Below, one piece after another: positions 1 to 10,853 of a stretch of DNA of 64,000 bases. The stretch covers positions 201,133,232-201,197,231 of the forward strand of contig CM076990.1 in assembly GCA_039090855.1 (NCBI GenBank). The letters run 5' to 3'. The notes below the pieces were generated by a model that was given only the letters and a program-made list of their open reading frames with translations, did no database searches and was not told the origin of the DNA. Position numbers and translations under genes: made by a program. Each line of letters begins with the position of its first letter. Position 1 is the stretch's first letter. The DNA is from Macrothele yani. Taxonomy: Eukaryota > Arthropoda > Arachnida > Araneae > Macrothelidae.

Positions 1-144
1 GACCCCGTGGGAAATTCGCGTTGATGAAATTCAAAAGCATGCTGGAGTGGCGAGAAGGAGATTGGCTCAAGAAGGAAAGTTGTGGAAGAGACTTGGGGGG
101 ACGTTCATCCTGCAATGATTGATTATGGTTGATGGCATATAAAT
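1..144 (+). mobile_element. RTE-type LINE, 3' end fragment
   Basis: This piece matches the last part of the RTE elements at 16.7 and 56.3 kb. It contains the coding tail around 'GRWVDEIRKYAG' and the 3' end 'gattgataatggttga', with many substitutions. It is cut by the left window edge, so its 5' extent is unknown. It encodes no intact protein and is an old, dead copy. Confidence 0.75.
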
Positions 145-149
145 AGAAA

Positions 150-300
150 AAGAAAAGACCGCGTGGGAGGTGGGTCTTTTCCTATGTAAATATGTATATG
201 CATACATAGAGAGAGAATTGTGGAAGAAACTTGGGGAGACCTTCATCCATTAATGGATTGATAATGGATTATGATGATGATGATGATATATATATATCGA
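150..300 (+). mobile_element. Second RTE 3' end fragment with ATG tail
   Basis: Positions 150-180 and 214-270 match the terminal 150 bases of the RTE family with an internal gap. It finishes with the family's typical tail: repeated atg triplets (about 273-287) running into an (at)n tract. The same tail ends the copies at 16.8, 53.3 and 56.45 kb. No coding capacity remains. Confidence 0.7.
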
Positions 301-342
301 CTAATAGCGGTATATCTACACCACCGGGATTACGGGATTAGA

Positions 343-936
343 TGAAATGCTATCCCATACTCACCAACTCTCTTGTCCACCGTGGCGAGTTATGGCCGAA
401 CTCCCCAAATTTATGTAGTGTTTGCATTTATCTTACCTTGAACAACAGATATCAGGCGAGAACCGCAGCAAAGGCTAACTTGGTTGGAGAGCGTTTGGAA
501 GAAACAGTACAATATTCAGCAACAACTTGCCAATATATATTTAAAAAAAGTTTTCAGTTAGTTCGTGATACCAGTTTTTACTTATGGATCAGAGGCATGG
601 ACCTCAATTAAAAAAGACATTTAGAGGCTGCGAACAACTCAGAGAAGCATGGAGAGAGACATGTTTGGTGTGATCAAGAAAGACCGGATAAAGAAAATGA
701 CAGGAGTAGATGGCATCACGATTAAAGCAAAGACCACCAAGTTACGATAGCTGGACATATTGCAAGAGGAAATGGCCACCGTTGGACAACTAGACTGGAT
801 TCCAAGAGACAGGAAATGACCCAGAAGAAGACCATGTAGGAAATGAGTGGATGAAATTCGGAAGCATGTCGGAGTGACATGAAGAGACTGGAGCAAGTTG
901 TGGAGGCATTCACCCAGCAGTTCAGTATATATACTT
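343..936 (+). mobile_element. Internally deleted, decayed RTE element
   Basis: Bases 350-405 match the 5' leader of the near full-length RTE at 53.4 kb (the stretch around 'gcgagttatggcc'). From about 446 the sequence matches the last ~480 bases of the RTE reading frame, interrupted by stops and frameshifts. The endonuclease and most of the reverse transcriptase are therefore missing between the two pieces. A frame of 89 residues at 342-611 is an accident of this fusion, not a gene. Confidence 0.65.
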
Positions 937-2705
937 ATATTAAATTGCCATTATGGCACTTCGAAAATTCTTAGTTTGTGAATTCATCCACTCCTGCAAC
1001 GCTTGTTGCACTTCGAGGTTGAAACGAAAGCATTTCTCTCGCAACACCTTTTTGAGAGGGTTTAAAAAATGGAAATGAACGGGAACCAAATCCTAAAAAC
1101 ACGGGGTGTACACCAACACTTTAAAAAGTAGTTCCTAGATGGCCGCCAGAAAAATGACTTCGCTGCAATACAGAAAATTATTGCAGTGAAGCGATTTTCA
1201 AGAGAAGGAGCAGTTCTGGCGGGTTCTGTCATTCTACAGTGAAGCCTTTCGGTTATAGCAATGAAACTTTTCCTTCTCTTTTTCTGTTTTGATTTGAACC
1301 ACCTTGGTATTTTCCCATTTACCTTACCTTATTTCATTCGTCTTGTGGTTACTGAGTGATCTTGCGTCTCACAGCGAACTCGCCACACCAATCTCTCGGT
1401 GAATGAGACTGTCAGAATACGCGCCGCTAGGACAGTTCTCTTATTACGGAGAGGAAAAGGAATAAAATGTTACAAAGATCTTACTCAACATTTGAAATGA
1501 TGTCCAGCAGTCTGAGGCGAAAACAGCCCACTCCTTGGACCGATCGATCACGGGCAAAATTAATGTACAGCAGTGCTGGATATCGGTGGATACAGTTAGG
1601 CCCGGCGCCTCCGCCAATGAAAGCAACCGAACTGAATTTTTCAATGTCGAAGTAATTTTATAATTTTCCGATACATGTGTATTAAAAGTAATTCTTGGTG
1701 AACCACTGATGTTTCATTTCATTTTGTAACTAAGATTCAGATTCGAAATATGAATTAAATGCATAAATATACAGGGTGTTCTTAAAATGTTTAGCTAAAC
1801 TTTGGGAACTTGCTCTACCGCCGATTCTGATAAAGAAAGAAAGAAAAAAAAAGTCATATACTCTAAACATAGGGCCGTAAACGCTTTCTATGCAGGGCGT
1901 ATAGTGAAGTTGCGCACAAGCCGCTACGCCGGCGAATAGGAGCTCATAACGATGTGGTAACACTGGGATTAATGAAAGTGCCAGAGAGCCGATACTATTA
2001 GCTCGATTTCACTTGTTCCCCTAGCGACGTATTCGCGAACTTTGCTCCACGAGTTACCAAATATGATAGTGAAAAAAATGTCAGTTACAAAATTGGTGAG
2101 AAGCTTTTCGATACGAATCGGTCATTAACTCAAATCCGGATTCAACGAGGGAATTTAGGCCGTATAATGAGGCAAAAGTATCCAATTGCACTTTTAAGCG
2201 ATGCAATATAATTGGATTATTGTATAGAGATGACAGGACACCTGACACTGGAATCAACCGTCCCTTTCGTACGAAACTGTGATTATGATATGCGAGAGGA
2301 TGGAATTGAAACCGACGAAATGAAACCAGCCGTTTCGTACGAAGGGGGAGGGGAGAGGGGATTCCACTTCAAAGTTTTCATAACGAACAGTTTTGCCACT
2401 AGGAGGCTTAAACGCAAATTGCTGTCTCTAGTATGTTCGCAGCAGCATTTTGTGCTTCTAAAAACTCGATTGAAAAAACAATATTCTAAGCAGACACCTC
2501 TCACGACGAAAACGCAAAATAACGCAGTTTTTGTCCAGGAGGTGCAGATTTATTAACTATTTTCTTCGATACCTCTGTTTGTGACAGTCCAATTTGAAAA
2601 CTTCATTTTTGTCAGACAGCGAGGTGAATATTTTAAATACAATTTCTAATTTTTCATAACGTACAATTTTTCCACCAGAGGGCTCTAGTTAATATTTTTA
2701 CTGTG
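937..2705. other. Unassigned AT-rich DNA with one possible transposon end
   Basis: I recognise no gene here. At 1771 the sequence 'tacagggtgttcttaaaatg' resembles the terminal repeat of arthropod mariner/Tc1 elements (compare the mariner end at 49.45 kb), but no partner end or transposase is visible nearby. A 114-residue frame at 2212-2556 (+) has no recognisable domain, is overlapped by a 73-residue frame on the other strand, and is probably chance. Confidence 0.4.
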
Positions 2706-2900
2706 CCTTCCTATGTCTCTTTCTAAAGCTCTTCGTTTTCATTTCGGTGCTGTTCCATTGTGTCACCATGCCTTCCTATGTCACTTCCTGAAGCTCTTCA
2801 TCTTCATTTCAGTGGTGTTCGATTGTGTCACCATACCTTCCTATGTCACTTCCTGAAGCTCTTCATCTTCATTTCAATACTGTTCCATTGTGTCACGATG
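2706..2900. repeat. 65-bp tandem repeat, three units
   Basis: Three consecutive units begin at 2706, 2771 and 2836 with 'ccttcctatg' and end with 'attgtgtcac' plus a few bases. The second and third units are the more alike; the first has more substitutions. Each unit is 65 bases, so it is not a codon multiple, and the small frame running through it (2760-2954) is not evidence of a protein. Confidence 0.85.
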
Positions 2901-4920
2901 AAAATCTCCAGGAGCGAGAAGAATATCCGCAAGATCAGGGACGAAGAGTGCTAGTAACTAGTGTTACCACTGGAAACAATATTAAATAAATAAGTATAAT
3001 TTATTGAAACAGGGAACGGTAAGACAATACTAGTTACGTATAAAGTCGTTCATTCCATCTTTTCTGTGAAAATATCTAGTGTGTCAGCCTGCCTTGTGAA
3101 AGAGCACATAGCGGTTCTATTGGCAAGGCCGCGTGTTACGACTTTTTGTGCAGGTGACAAAACACTGCTAGTTCTGTGGGCTGCCATTGCGCACAAAGTA
3201 TAAAGGGAACTGGAAACACGAGCCGCTGTAACCTACACTGTTTTCTGCGGATGTCACCAATCGAGAATTTGGAGACACCGCATTTTCTTAGGTTCTGAAT
3301 AATGTTTTTTTTATCAGTGTTTCTGACGCGTTTGTTTTACGAGCTACGAATTGCATATGGACAAATGTTTTATTATTGCTTAATCGATTATTTTCACTTA
3401 TTTCTATTTTCAAACTGTGTTTCACACAATCAGAATATGGAACAACAGTGCTACAATTACATCGAACCCTTCGAACATTAGTGTCGTGATTGCACGGATG
3501 TGCTCGTGTGGTTATGTGTTTGATGAGTTTACTGTTTCCTGATAGAAACGGTATACACAGGCAAGATGAATAAAAGGAAATCACTAGAAAGAAGGAAGAC
3601 CCACTTCCCTAAAAGTATTAAAAAATCTAAAAATGCATTCCGCCACTTTTCACGATTCTTGGTATTCTGATCATTCGCGGATGTGTGGAAGAGAAAACGA
3701 AAGAACTTTGTTGGTCGTATGTTCTATTTTTTCCGGAAACATTTGCTTGGACTAAAAATTGTCTGCACAATTGGCACAGCTTCGTCATGAAATATCCTCT
3801 GAAGGTAATAATCCCATAGCTAATTTGATTCATCTGGAAAAAAATAAAACAAAAGAAAAACGAATAAAATTTTGTTTCAGCTTAGCGTAAATCATTGCGA
3901 ATAGAGATTTGTGCTTAATAAACAAAGAAGAAAAGAAAAGGAAAGAAGAAAAAAAAAAGAAAGAACAAAATACCAGCGAGAAGAGCAACATAAAAAAAGT
4001 CTTGAGAGGAGAATCTCATCTTTAGTGATTTAAAGAAACTGAAAAAAAAGTAGCATGATAACAGCAATAAAAGAAAATAGCAATGACACTTTATAATTAG
4101 GTATTATGTCATATGCTTCCCACTGCATGATTCTGGTTGCACCATAGCAATACTCACGCTCGCCACTGCCGCAGATCAACCATATTCTCGTGAATGTACA
4201 TAAGTTAAAATCTTACTCTAGTTAAAAATGCAATCACTATTTGTTGCTTCACATTCACAATTATCCCAGTCATTACTTAAATGATGCAACAAATCATTTC
4301 ATCTTGAAAAAAATAAAATAAAAGACTCCAACAAATGATATCCAGTGTATGTCTCATGGTTTTACGCTGCCAATGGGTTATGCAGTGTTGACCAGCTCGT
4401 AAATACCCACATGCGTTATTGAACCACGTTTGTTAACGATTTACCCTATTATTATTATTGCATTTTGGAGAAGGGAGTTATTGAACGCCTTACATTGTTT
4501 GTAGATCGAACTTCTGTATTTCTTAAAATGCAGCAAGGGCTCTGTGAATCTTGGAGAAACACAGAAGCGCAACAAGAGCCTGTGTGGATCTTGGAGAGGT
4601 GCCAGCTATAGTTCTGTGTGCAATTGCTGGGGAAAAAACCCCAACTCACTGGGTTATGTTCCAGAATCCTTAGGTTGAATAACCAACTGGAAGCGTCAGC
4701 TGTGGCTAATCCCCCACGCTGATGTACTTCCCTGATTACAAAGACTCAAAGAAAGCTAAAAGAGGACTCAAGTGTGGGATATGCTGGACCTACCACACTT
4801 GACAAAGATGGTCCATCACGGAATAGACCTGGGCCTGTAACGTATACTCTATATTCACTTTCCTTTTGATTTTACTATCTCTGGTTATTTCATTTTCCTA
4901 TGTAAATTATCTTCCTACTG
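2901..4920. other. No recognised gene; purine-rich tract and a short hairpin
   Basis: Nothing here resembles a known protein or RNA. Bases 3836-4000 are an A/G-rich low-complexity tract. A 9-bp perfect hairpin occurs at 4768-4776 / 4794-4802 ('tcaagtgtg' / 'cacacttga'). Around 4545 and 4594 the phrase 'atcttggaga' is repeated in a partially duplicated context. The 4.4-4.9 kb stretch could be the leader of the LINE that starts at 5.4 kb or a separate repeat; the sequence does not decide. Confidence 0.4.
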
Positions 4921-5384
4921 AACGGAATATTATTTCACCCGCTGAATGAGATCTGGCAATGAGTGTAAGTCATGACGTGGTGGTAGCTCGTATATAGGCG
5001 CGTTCATCGAGAAGTGCCTGTAGTGTGTTGTTGCGTTGTAGTTGTGTTGTTGCGTTGGAGTTGCGTTGCAGTGTGTTGTTATGTAGTAGTGATATATGAG
5101 TGCCTTAGTTGACCAGGAGTCATCATAATAAACAAGTTGTTCTGTAAGTTCAGTCTTTTTCAATTCTTAGTTTTGTCAGACCTCTGTCTGGCTGTTAGGT
5201 TTATGACTTTGATTACTTAATATAAATAACCAGCGTTGAGACTTTGTTTAAGTTCATAATTAACGAGTAACAACACCCTTTTGGGAATTCATTATTTTGA
5301 AGCGTAGAGCATTATTCATTCATAATAATTAGCTTAGCAAAAAGATAGACAAAGCTAATTCATTATAGGCCTTCTAAACGGCAT
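4921..5384. other. Sequence just upstream of the LINE
   Basis: Bases 5020-5085 are a G/T-rich imperfect repeat built on 'gttgttgcgttg'. An 'aataaa' occurs at about 5128. The stretch could be the 5' untranslated region of the LINE or a decayed LTR; I cannot tell. No convincing frame is present: a 77-residue frame on the minus strand covers the low-complexity part. Confidence 0.35.
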
Positions 5385-6303
5385 ATGAGAAAGAGATCTC
5401 GGCTGAGTGAGTGTAAAATTGGTGTATGGAATACTACAGGTATAAATGAAAAGATAAATGAGATGATTCAAGAAATGAATAAGTATAGATTGGATGTCTT
5501 GTGTGTAAGTGAAACCAAAAAGAAAAAAATTGGGGTAGAAGAAGTGAATGGCACGGTGAGTGTGGGGTCTGGAGTATTGGATAATGTGAGAGGACAGGCT
5601 GGTGTAGGTTTAATTTTAAGTGAAAAGATGAAGAACAACTTGATTCACTATAGCTGCATAAGTGAGAGAATTCTCTGAATTCGTTTCAAAGTGAAACTTC
5701 AGAGAGTAGTAATTGTTGTAGTGTATGCTCCTTGTGACTCGAAACCTTCTGATACCAAGGAAGATTTCTGGAATGAGCTAAAAAGCTGTTTTGAGCCAGT
5801 TTGGTGCTAAAGAGAAAGTTATAATAGCAGGGGATTTCAATGCTAGAGTAGGTGTGCAGAATGGGATTTCTGACAGCGTGCTGGGTAAGTTTAATGATTC
5901 TGGTATGAATGGTAATGGTGAAAGATTACTTGAACTGTGCATCGAAAATGGATTGTGGGTATCTAACACGTTTTTCAACCACAAGTATATCCTCACATAC
6001 ACTTAGGAAAATCGTACTATAGGATTAAAGAGTGTTATAGATTTGGGTGTTTATGATCAGCGTCTGAAACACTTTGTTGTTGATACCCGTGTGATGAGAG
6101 ATGTAGATGTTAGCTCTGATCATCACCTGTTAGTGACACGGGTGAAACTGAATGTTGTTTGGAGAAGGAGGTATAAGAAGAAGCCTAAGGTGAAAAGAAT
6201 AAAGGCTGAAAGGCTGTCTGAAGAACATCAGCGTTACTCCGATTTACTCAGTGAACGTCTGAATGAGTTGAAGGCATGTGAGAGGGATGTAGAAAAGAAG
6301 TAG
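5385..6303 (+). pseudogene. LINE endonuclease domain (APE-like), broken
   Basis: In intact elements this domain nicks target DNA so that reverse transcription can start at the nick. Visible motifs are the N-terminal strand 'KIGVWNTTGINEK', the metal-binding region 'DVLCVSETKKKK', the catalytic loop 'IIAGDFNARVG' at about 5821-5855 and the final 'SSDHHLLVTRVK' at about 6112-6150. Order and spacing match exonuclease-endonuclease-phosphatase folds. The frame is interrupted by a stop near 5676, a shift near 5805 and stops at 6004 and 6301, so no functional product is expected. The frame can be followed on to 6552 through a lysine-rich linker. Confidence 0.8.
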
Positions 6304-7096
6304 ACATGTTTTAAGAACTGTATTGTCACTGCCGCTGAAGAGGTCTGTGGTACTGTAACAGTGGGTAGCTTTAAAAGTGATGCTTGGTGGAACAGTGAGG
6401 TTAAAGAAGCAGTAAAGAGAAAGAAGGAAGCATACTTGGAGATGTTGCAAGGTAGAGTCTCAGAGGATGAATATCGCTGTAAGAAGCGTGAGGCAGCAAA
6501 GCTGGTTCGCCAGAGTAAGGCAAAAGATAGGAATGAAAAGGAGAAAAGGTAAGATTTGGCTTTTTGGAAAGATAGAAAAACATTCTGGAAGTACATAAGA
6601 CAGGAAAAATAGGGGAAATAAAATTCTAAGTCGTGTAAGTAATAGGGTCGGAGAAATGATATGGGAGCCCAATGAGCTAAGTGAAAGATGTTATGAGTAC
6701 TTCTGTGATTTATTAGGTCATGAAAGCAAAGATGGTTCTGAGGCAGAAGCAGATGATGTCATAGAGGGAGAGATGGAAGCACTGGTGGGATCTCAAGAGA
6801 GGTGTGTGCAGCTCTAAAATCTCTTCAGAATGGTAAGGCTTCAGGAGTAGATGGCATATCTGCTGAGATTTTAAAATGTGGTGCTGACTTTGTGATTGAC
6901 TGCTGAACTGAAATTTGCCAGTTATGTTGGGAGTTAGGAGGAATGGTTCCTCGGGATTGGATGGATGCTATCATTGTTATCTTGTATAAGGGAGAGGGTG
7001 ATTAGACTGAATGCAAGCACTTTCGTGGTATCAGTTTGCTGAGTGTGCCAGGGAAAGTATTTGGAAAGATTGGTATTGATAGGGTACGGGGTCTTT

Positions 7097-7260
7097 ATGA
7101 CGAAGTAAATTTCCCCATCATTTTTATTCAAGGGGATAGCTTCGAACCCCTAACTCCCCGGAACTCCACTATACTAAACTGACTTGTGCTCTCCCTGCTA
7201 TCTGCCCTTATCTCATGTGCGTCCTGCGGGGCAGTCACGTCACCCCCCTCCCGAAAGAGG
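7097..7260 (-). repeat. tRNA-derived SINE, copy 1 of a pair
   Basis: Read on the minus strand, a decayed tRNA-like head with a B-box-like 'ggttcgaagc' is followed by the shared tail that ends 'atttacttcgtcata'. The same tail ends copy 2 at 7500 and the plus-strand copy at 30.2 kb. It lies inside the reverse transcriptase of the LINE, so it inserted after that LINE did. Confidence 0.65.
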
Positions 7261-7499
7261 GCCGGAGGCATGTCCCTAGGGTCATCCGGGACCATGTGTT
7301 GCTGTAGGCAGTCATCCCATGAAAAACGTGCATTTGAGAAATCCCAGCCAATTTGGTGCGTGTAACGTAATTTCACACTGTTTTTTTTTTCGAAGCACTG
7401 AAGAAAGGATTTTCATTTTTGTTGTCTCGCCTTGTGGAAAGAACATCCACCATTGCGAGAAACCTAACGGTCAGGTTATCCTTGAAGTTCACGCGCCAA

Positions 7500-7665
7500 T
7501 ATGACGAAGTAAATTTTTCCAACATTTTTAGGCTAGCGGAGGGATTCGAACCCCCAACTCTCGGCTCCGGAGCGCTATCCACTACACTACACTGGCATGC
7601 GCACTCACTGCTATCTGCCTTTATCTCATGTGCGTCCTGCGGGACAGGCACGTCACATCTTACAT
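7500..7665 (-). repeat. tRNA-derived SINE, copy 2 of a pair
   Basis: On the minus strand 7532-7598 reads as an almost complete tRNA shape. It has an A-box-like 'tagtgtagtgg', a perfect B box 'ggttcgaatcc' and a nearly complementary acceptor stem (about 7538-7598). The anticodon stem does not pair properly, so I call it SINE head rather than tRNA gene. The tail matches copy 1 in 'tatgacgaagtaaattt'. About 240 bases between the two copies (7261-7499) are unassigned SINE body or filler. Confidence 0.7.
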
Positions 7666-8005
7666 CAGAGATAGTGTGGGATGTGCAGAGTGGCTTTATG
7701 CCTGGCAAGGGCTGCATTAATCAAATTTTTGCTTTGCACATGATGATTGAAAAGTATCTGTCTGTTGGTAAAAAAAGTGTTTGCGGACTTCATATATTTA
7801 GAGAAAGCTTATGACAAAGTATTAGGACTCTTCTGCGGAAGGTACTGAATAAATACGGTATTCCTGGGAAATAATACCATATTTATTCAGTACCTTCCAT
7901 GGCATTAGAGCTTGGGTACGAGTGAATAGTGTTTTATCGAAATGGTTTTCTATTGGTGCAATAGTCAGACAAGGTTGTGTAATGTCACTCTGGTTGATTG
8001 ATATA

Positions 8006-9192
8006 CATTATCTACCAACAAGTAATTGGACGCCCCTGCAATCGATGATATCTGTGGTTCTGATACACGCCACAGCCGCCGCCGTTAAATATCGTGTGGG
8101 AAACAACAACGCAACCAGTCGCATGCAAGATGCCACGCAGTTCGGAGCTCTCTGATTCCGAGAAAGGTGTGATCGTCGGGTATAGCAGAAATGGCCGATC
8201 CATACGTAACATATCCAGCAAGTTGAAGTACCCAAAATTGACAGTGGCCTACGTGATTGGAAAGACCCGGCAGGCCCACAAAACTGGGAGTTAGAGACCG
8301 ACGGGTGCTGGCCAGAGAAATTCGGAAGAACCGCACCAAATCGATGGTCCACATCAGCGAGGAGTTTCAACAGGTATCCGAGAGTGTTCTTTTGATGAAT
8401 ACCATCCGTAAGGAAGCCCATCTGCTCGGTTATCATGGACGTGCTGCCGTCCACAAGCCTTTGATCACCAAGTCCAATAGCGCTGCTCGGCTAACGTGGT
8501 GCAAAGAACGTCGACAGTGGACCGTTGAACAGTGGAAACAGGTTCTCTGGAGCGACGAATCAAGGTTCACCCTTTACCGTGAGGATGGCAGGACCTGGTT
8601 TTGGCGTCTGCCTGGAGAACGCCACCTGCCGGAATGTATTCTGCCACCTGTGAAGTTCGGCAACGGTGGAATTATGCTGTGGGAGGTGTTTCTCCTGGTA
8701 TGGGACGGGACCCTTGGTCGCAATTCCTGGTAGACTCAACACCGAGACCTACTGAACCATTTTGGATGACCATGCGCTTCCTACGTTGTAGTAGTTTTAC
8801 GGGGTGGACCCATGTTACTTTCAGGATGACAATGCCACCTGTCATGTTGCGAGGTCCACCATGGCTTGGTATGGTGACAATGGGGTTAATCGAATGGCCT
8901 GGCCAGCGCGGAGCCCGGACCTTAACTCTATCGAGCACCTCTGGGACGAGTTGGAGCGTCGAGTTCAGGGGTGCCCCCACCGTCCGAAATCGGTGAAGGA
9001 ACTGACCTGTCTTCTCCAAGCCGAGTGGAAGAAAATACCGCTAGCAGTCATACAACGCCTGGTTGAGAGAGTATGCCCCGGAGGGTCGCAGCTGTAATCG
9101 CCGCTCGTGGAGGCTCCACCAACTATTGAAGGTGAATAAACTTCGTTTTCCTTTGCTATCACAGGTGTCCAATTACTTGTTGGTAGATAGTG
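8006..9192 (+). mobile_element. Complete Tc1-like DNA transposon, inactive
   Basis: The element is bounded by TA dinucleotides (8004-8005 and 9193-9194) and by inverted terminal repeats of about 26 bases ('ctaccaacaagtaattgg' on the left, its complement on the right, one mismatch near the tip). At 1187 bp it has the usual Tc1 length. It sits inside the LINE: the LINE sequence reads 'ttgattgata' before it and 'tatttatgga' after it. The related LINE piece at 13.33 kb has the uninterrupted site, which confirms the boundaries. Confidence 0.9.
8130..9097 (+). pseudogene. Tc1 transposase (DD34E), frameshifted
   Basis: The transposase would bind the terminal repeats and cut at TA sites. The start at 8130 is chosen because the product then begins 'MPRSSELSDSEKGVIVG', the usual Tc1 helix-turn-helix start. 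The first catalytic Asp lies in 'LWSDESRFTLY' (about 8546-8580), the second in 'FQDDNATCH' (about 8821) and the Glu in 'SIEHLWDELE' (about 8930). Thirty-four residues separate the last two, so the class is DD34E. Frame changes near 8290 and 8690 and another before 8800 break the frame into three pieces. It is dead. Confidence 0.85.
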
Positions 9193-10040
9193 TATTTATG
9201 GATGCATGCATGCGTGATGCCAAAATGGATAATACTAGTAATTAGTTTGTCTTGGTAATATGCGTGTGTGCACATTGCTCTATGCTGATGACACAATCCT
9301 TTTCGCAGAGAGCAAAAGTGAGTTGCAGTGTATGATGTCCTGGATGTACGAAGTTTGTATAAAATTCAAACTAGGTATAAATAAGGGAAAAATTAAATCT
9401 ATGGTTTTTGAGTGAGGAACTGTTCGTACTGAATGCAAGATGTCTTAATGGCACACAGATTGACCACGGGAATGAGTTTGTATATTTAGGAAGTATGTTT
9501 GACAGAGAGAACGAATTAGATGGCGAAATTAGTAGGCGAGTGAATTCTTCATTGAAAGTCATAGCTGCCTTAGGAGAATTTCCCAGGAATAATGGATTCT
9601 CAAAAAAGTTCTGAATGGCTGTGTACGAAAGTGTAATTGTTCCTACTCTGATGTATGGCAGCGAAACGTGGGTACTGCAGAAAAGACATAGGAGTCGTTT
9701 GTGTGCTGGGGAAATGCGTTACTTACGAGGGGTTTGTGGTAAGACACTCTCTGTTCATGTGAGGAATAATGATGTGTTACAGATGTGCAATGTGAGGTAA
9801 AATGTTGTTAGTAAGGTGGAGACTAATATTTTTAGGTGGTTTGGCCATGTTGAAAGAATGAGTGATGAGGTGCTGACTAAGAGAATTTTTTCAGCCCAAG
9901 TGGCAGGAAAGAAAGGTAGAGGAAGACCAAGGAAATCATGGGAGGACAAGATTCAGGAATGTCTGCTTGAGAAAAAGATTAGGAGTATGAAGTACAAAAG
10001 GTCTTGTGTATGGGGTGTGATGGATGTTAATGAAGCTTGA

Positions 10041-10721
10041 GCGGTGTGCAGAGATCGTTGCAAATGCAGACATTTGATACTCCAACAGTAAGTAATTTTT
10101 AGTTCCATCAGTTTAATGTGCACTTGATTCAGAGGTTAACTGTCTTTGAGGAACTAACCTCTGAATCTAGGAGAACAACTTAATGATATGTATGTACATA
10201 AATGAAATTGGTAAATACGTTACATATTTTTTATTTTGCTTCCAAGTACAACATTGCCAATCAAAAGTACAAAAAAGTCTTTCATGATCTAAAACTTTGT
10301 AAACTGGAAAAACTGCAATAACTGGACTTTTTATGAAGTAAACGCTCTGTTGTAAGATACAGTAACACGAAAGGTTTCGTGTACATAATTTTCACACCTC
10401 AACTTGTACAAAATCAGTCACATACAGATTAACTAAACGATACTCAGTTTTCCGCCATGTGCGTTCAAGACCATCATTACTAGCTGTTGTCATAGCTTTT
10501 ATTTTATGCACCGCAGATCAGAAGAGCGTTTAAAGTCTAGGTGTGGTACTCAGTGGCGTTAACAAAATTTCACGAAAAGAAATGTAGAGGCAAGACACTA
10601 GGCGACTGTGACATTCCACCGATTTGGAGCCGCCTATTGAGTGCGCTTCGCAAACCGTTTCTGTTCTTGTTGTTTCTAGGTTTGACAAATACTGTGAGCA
10701 CCTAACACTGTCAGTAGCCAC
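10041..10721. other. LINE 3' flank with a perfect hairpin
   Basis: The end of the LINE is not clearly marked; no poly-A or simple-repeat tail is visible directly after the last coding remains. A 13-bp perfect inverted repeat occurs at 10126-10138 ('gattcagaggtta') and 10155-10167 with a 16-base loop. No gene is recognised between 10170 and 10721. Confidence 0.5.
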
Positions 10722-10853
10722 CTTTCCCTAATTTAGAGCCACTGGTTCCACGGAAACTATACACAGCCGGCGCCGTAGGGCAAGTACGACATCTATGCCT
10801 CATCCGGGATGATTAGCCAGAAGCTTTCAGCTCTGACCACTCAACCACCGGGA
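10722..10853 (-). repeat. tRNA-derived SINE, old copy
   Basis: On the minus strand it starts with a decayed tRNA-like head ('tcccggtggttgagtggtc') and continues into the body shared with the SINEs at 36.5 and 39.3 kb: 'gatgtcgtac...', then 'ggaaccagtggctctaaatt'. It is more diverged than those two and lacks an obvious A-rich tail or target-site duplication. Confidence 0.65.

Larger units (their letters stand above)
5385..10040 (+). mobile_element. Non-LTR retrotransposon (LINE), interrupted
   Basis: The plus strand carries, in order, remains of an APE-type endonuclease, a reverse transcriptase and a C-terminal region, as in single-ORF LINEs. The coding sequence is broken by several stops and frameshifts. 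It is further interrupted by two SINE copies (7.1-7.7 kb) and a complete Tc1 element (8006-9192). Its family differs from the RTE copies elsewhere in the window: the motifs are similar in order but not in sequence. I do not assign a clade; the 'FRGISLLSVPGK' and 'RWFGHVERM' motifs are widespread in invertebrate LINEs. A second piece of the same family lies at 13.25 kb. Confidence 0.85.
6800..10040 (+). pseudogene. LINE reverse transcriptase and C-terminal region, broken
   Basis: Translation in shifting frames gives the fingers/palm motifs 'GKASGVDGISAEILK' (about 6835-6880) and 'FRGISLLSVPGK' (about 7020-7055). After the SINE pair come 'SGFMPGKGCINQIF' (7690-7730), 'VRQGCVMS' (about 7965-7990) and, beyond the inserted Tc1 element, a degenerate 'DDT' catalytic box at about 9285. 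The C-terminal part contains 'VIVPTLMYGSETWVLQK' (9636-9685) and 'RWFGHVERM' (9835-9860), typical of LINE C-termini. Many stops make it non-functional. Confidence 0.75.

Noticed and set aside
2212..2556. A 114-residue host gene
   Set aside because: No recognisable domain, an overlapping open frame on the other strand, and no supporting splice or promoter signal.
4921..5384. A solo LTR of a retrotransposon
   Set aside because: There is an 'aataaa', but no tg...ca ends, no target-site duplication and no primer-binding site.
6234..6672. Minus-strand frames of 60-120 residues
   Set aside because: They are hydrophobic Leu/Ser/Phe-rich antisense readings of the lysine-rich linker of the LINE.
7532..7600. 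A functional tRNA-Arg gene on the minus strand
   Set aside because: A and B boxes are good, but the anticodon stem does not pair and the unit continues into a SINE tail repeated elsewhere.
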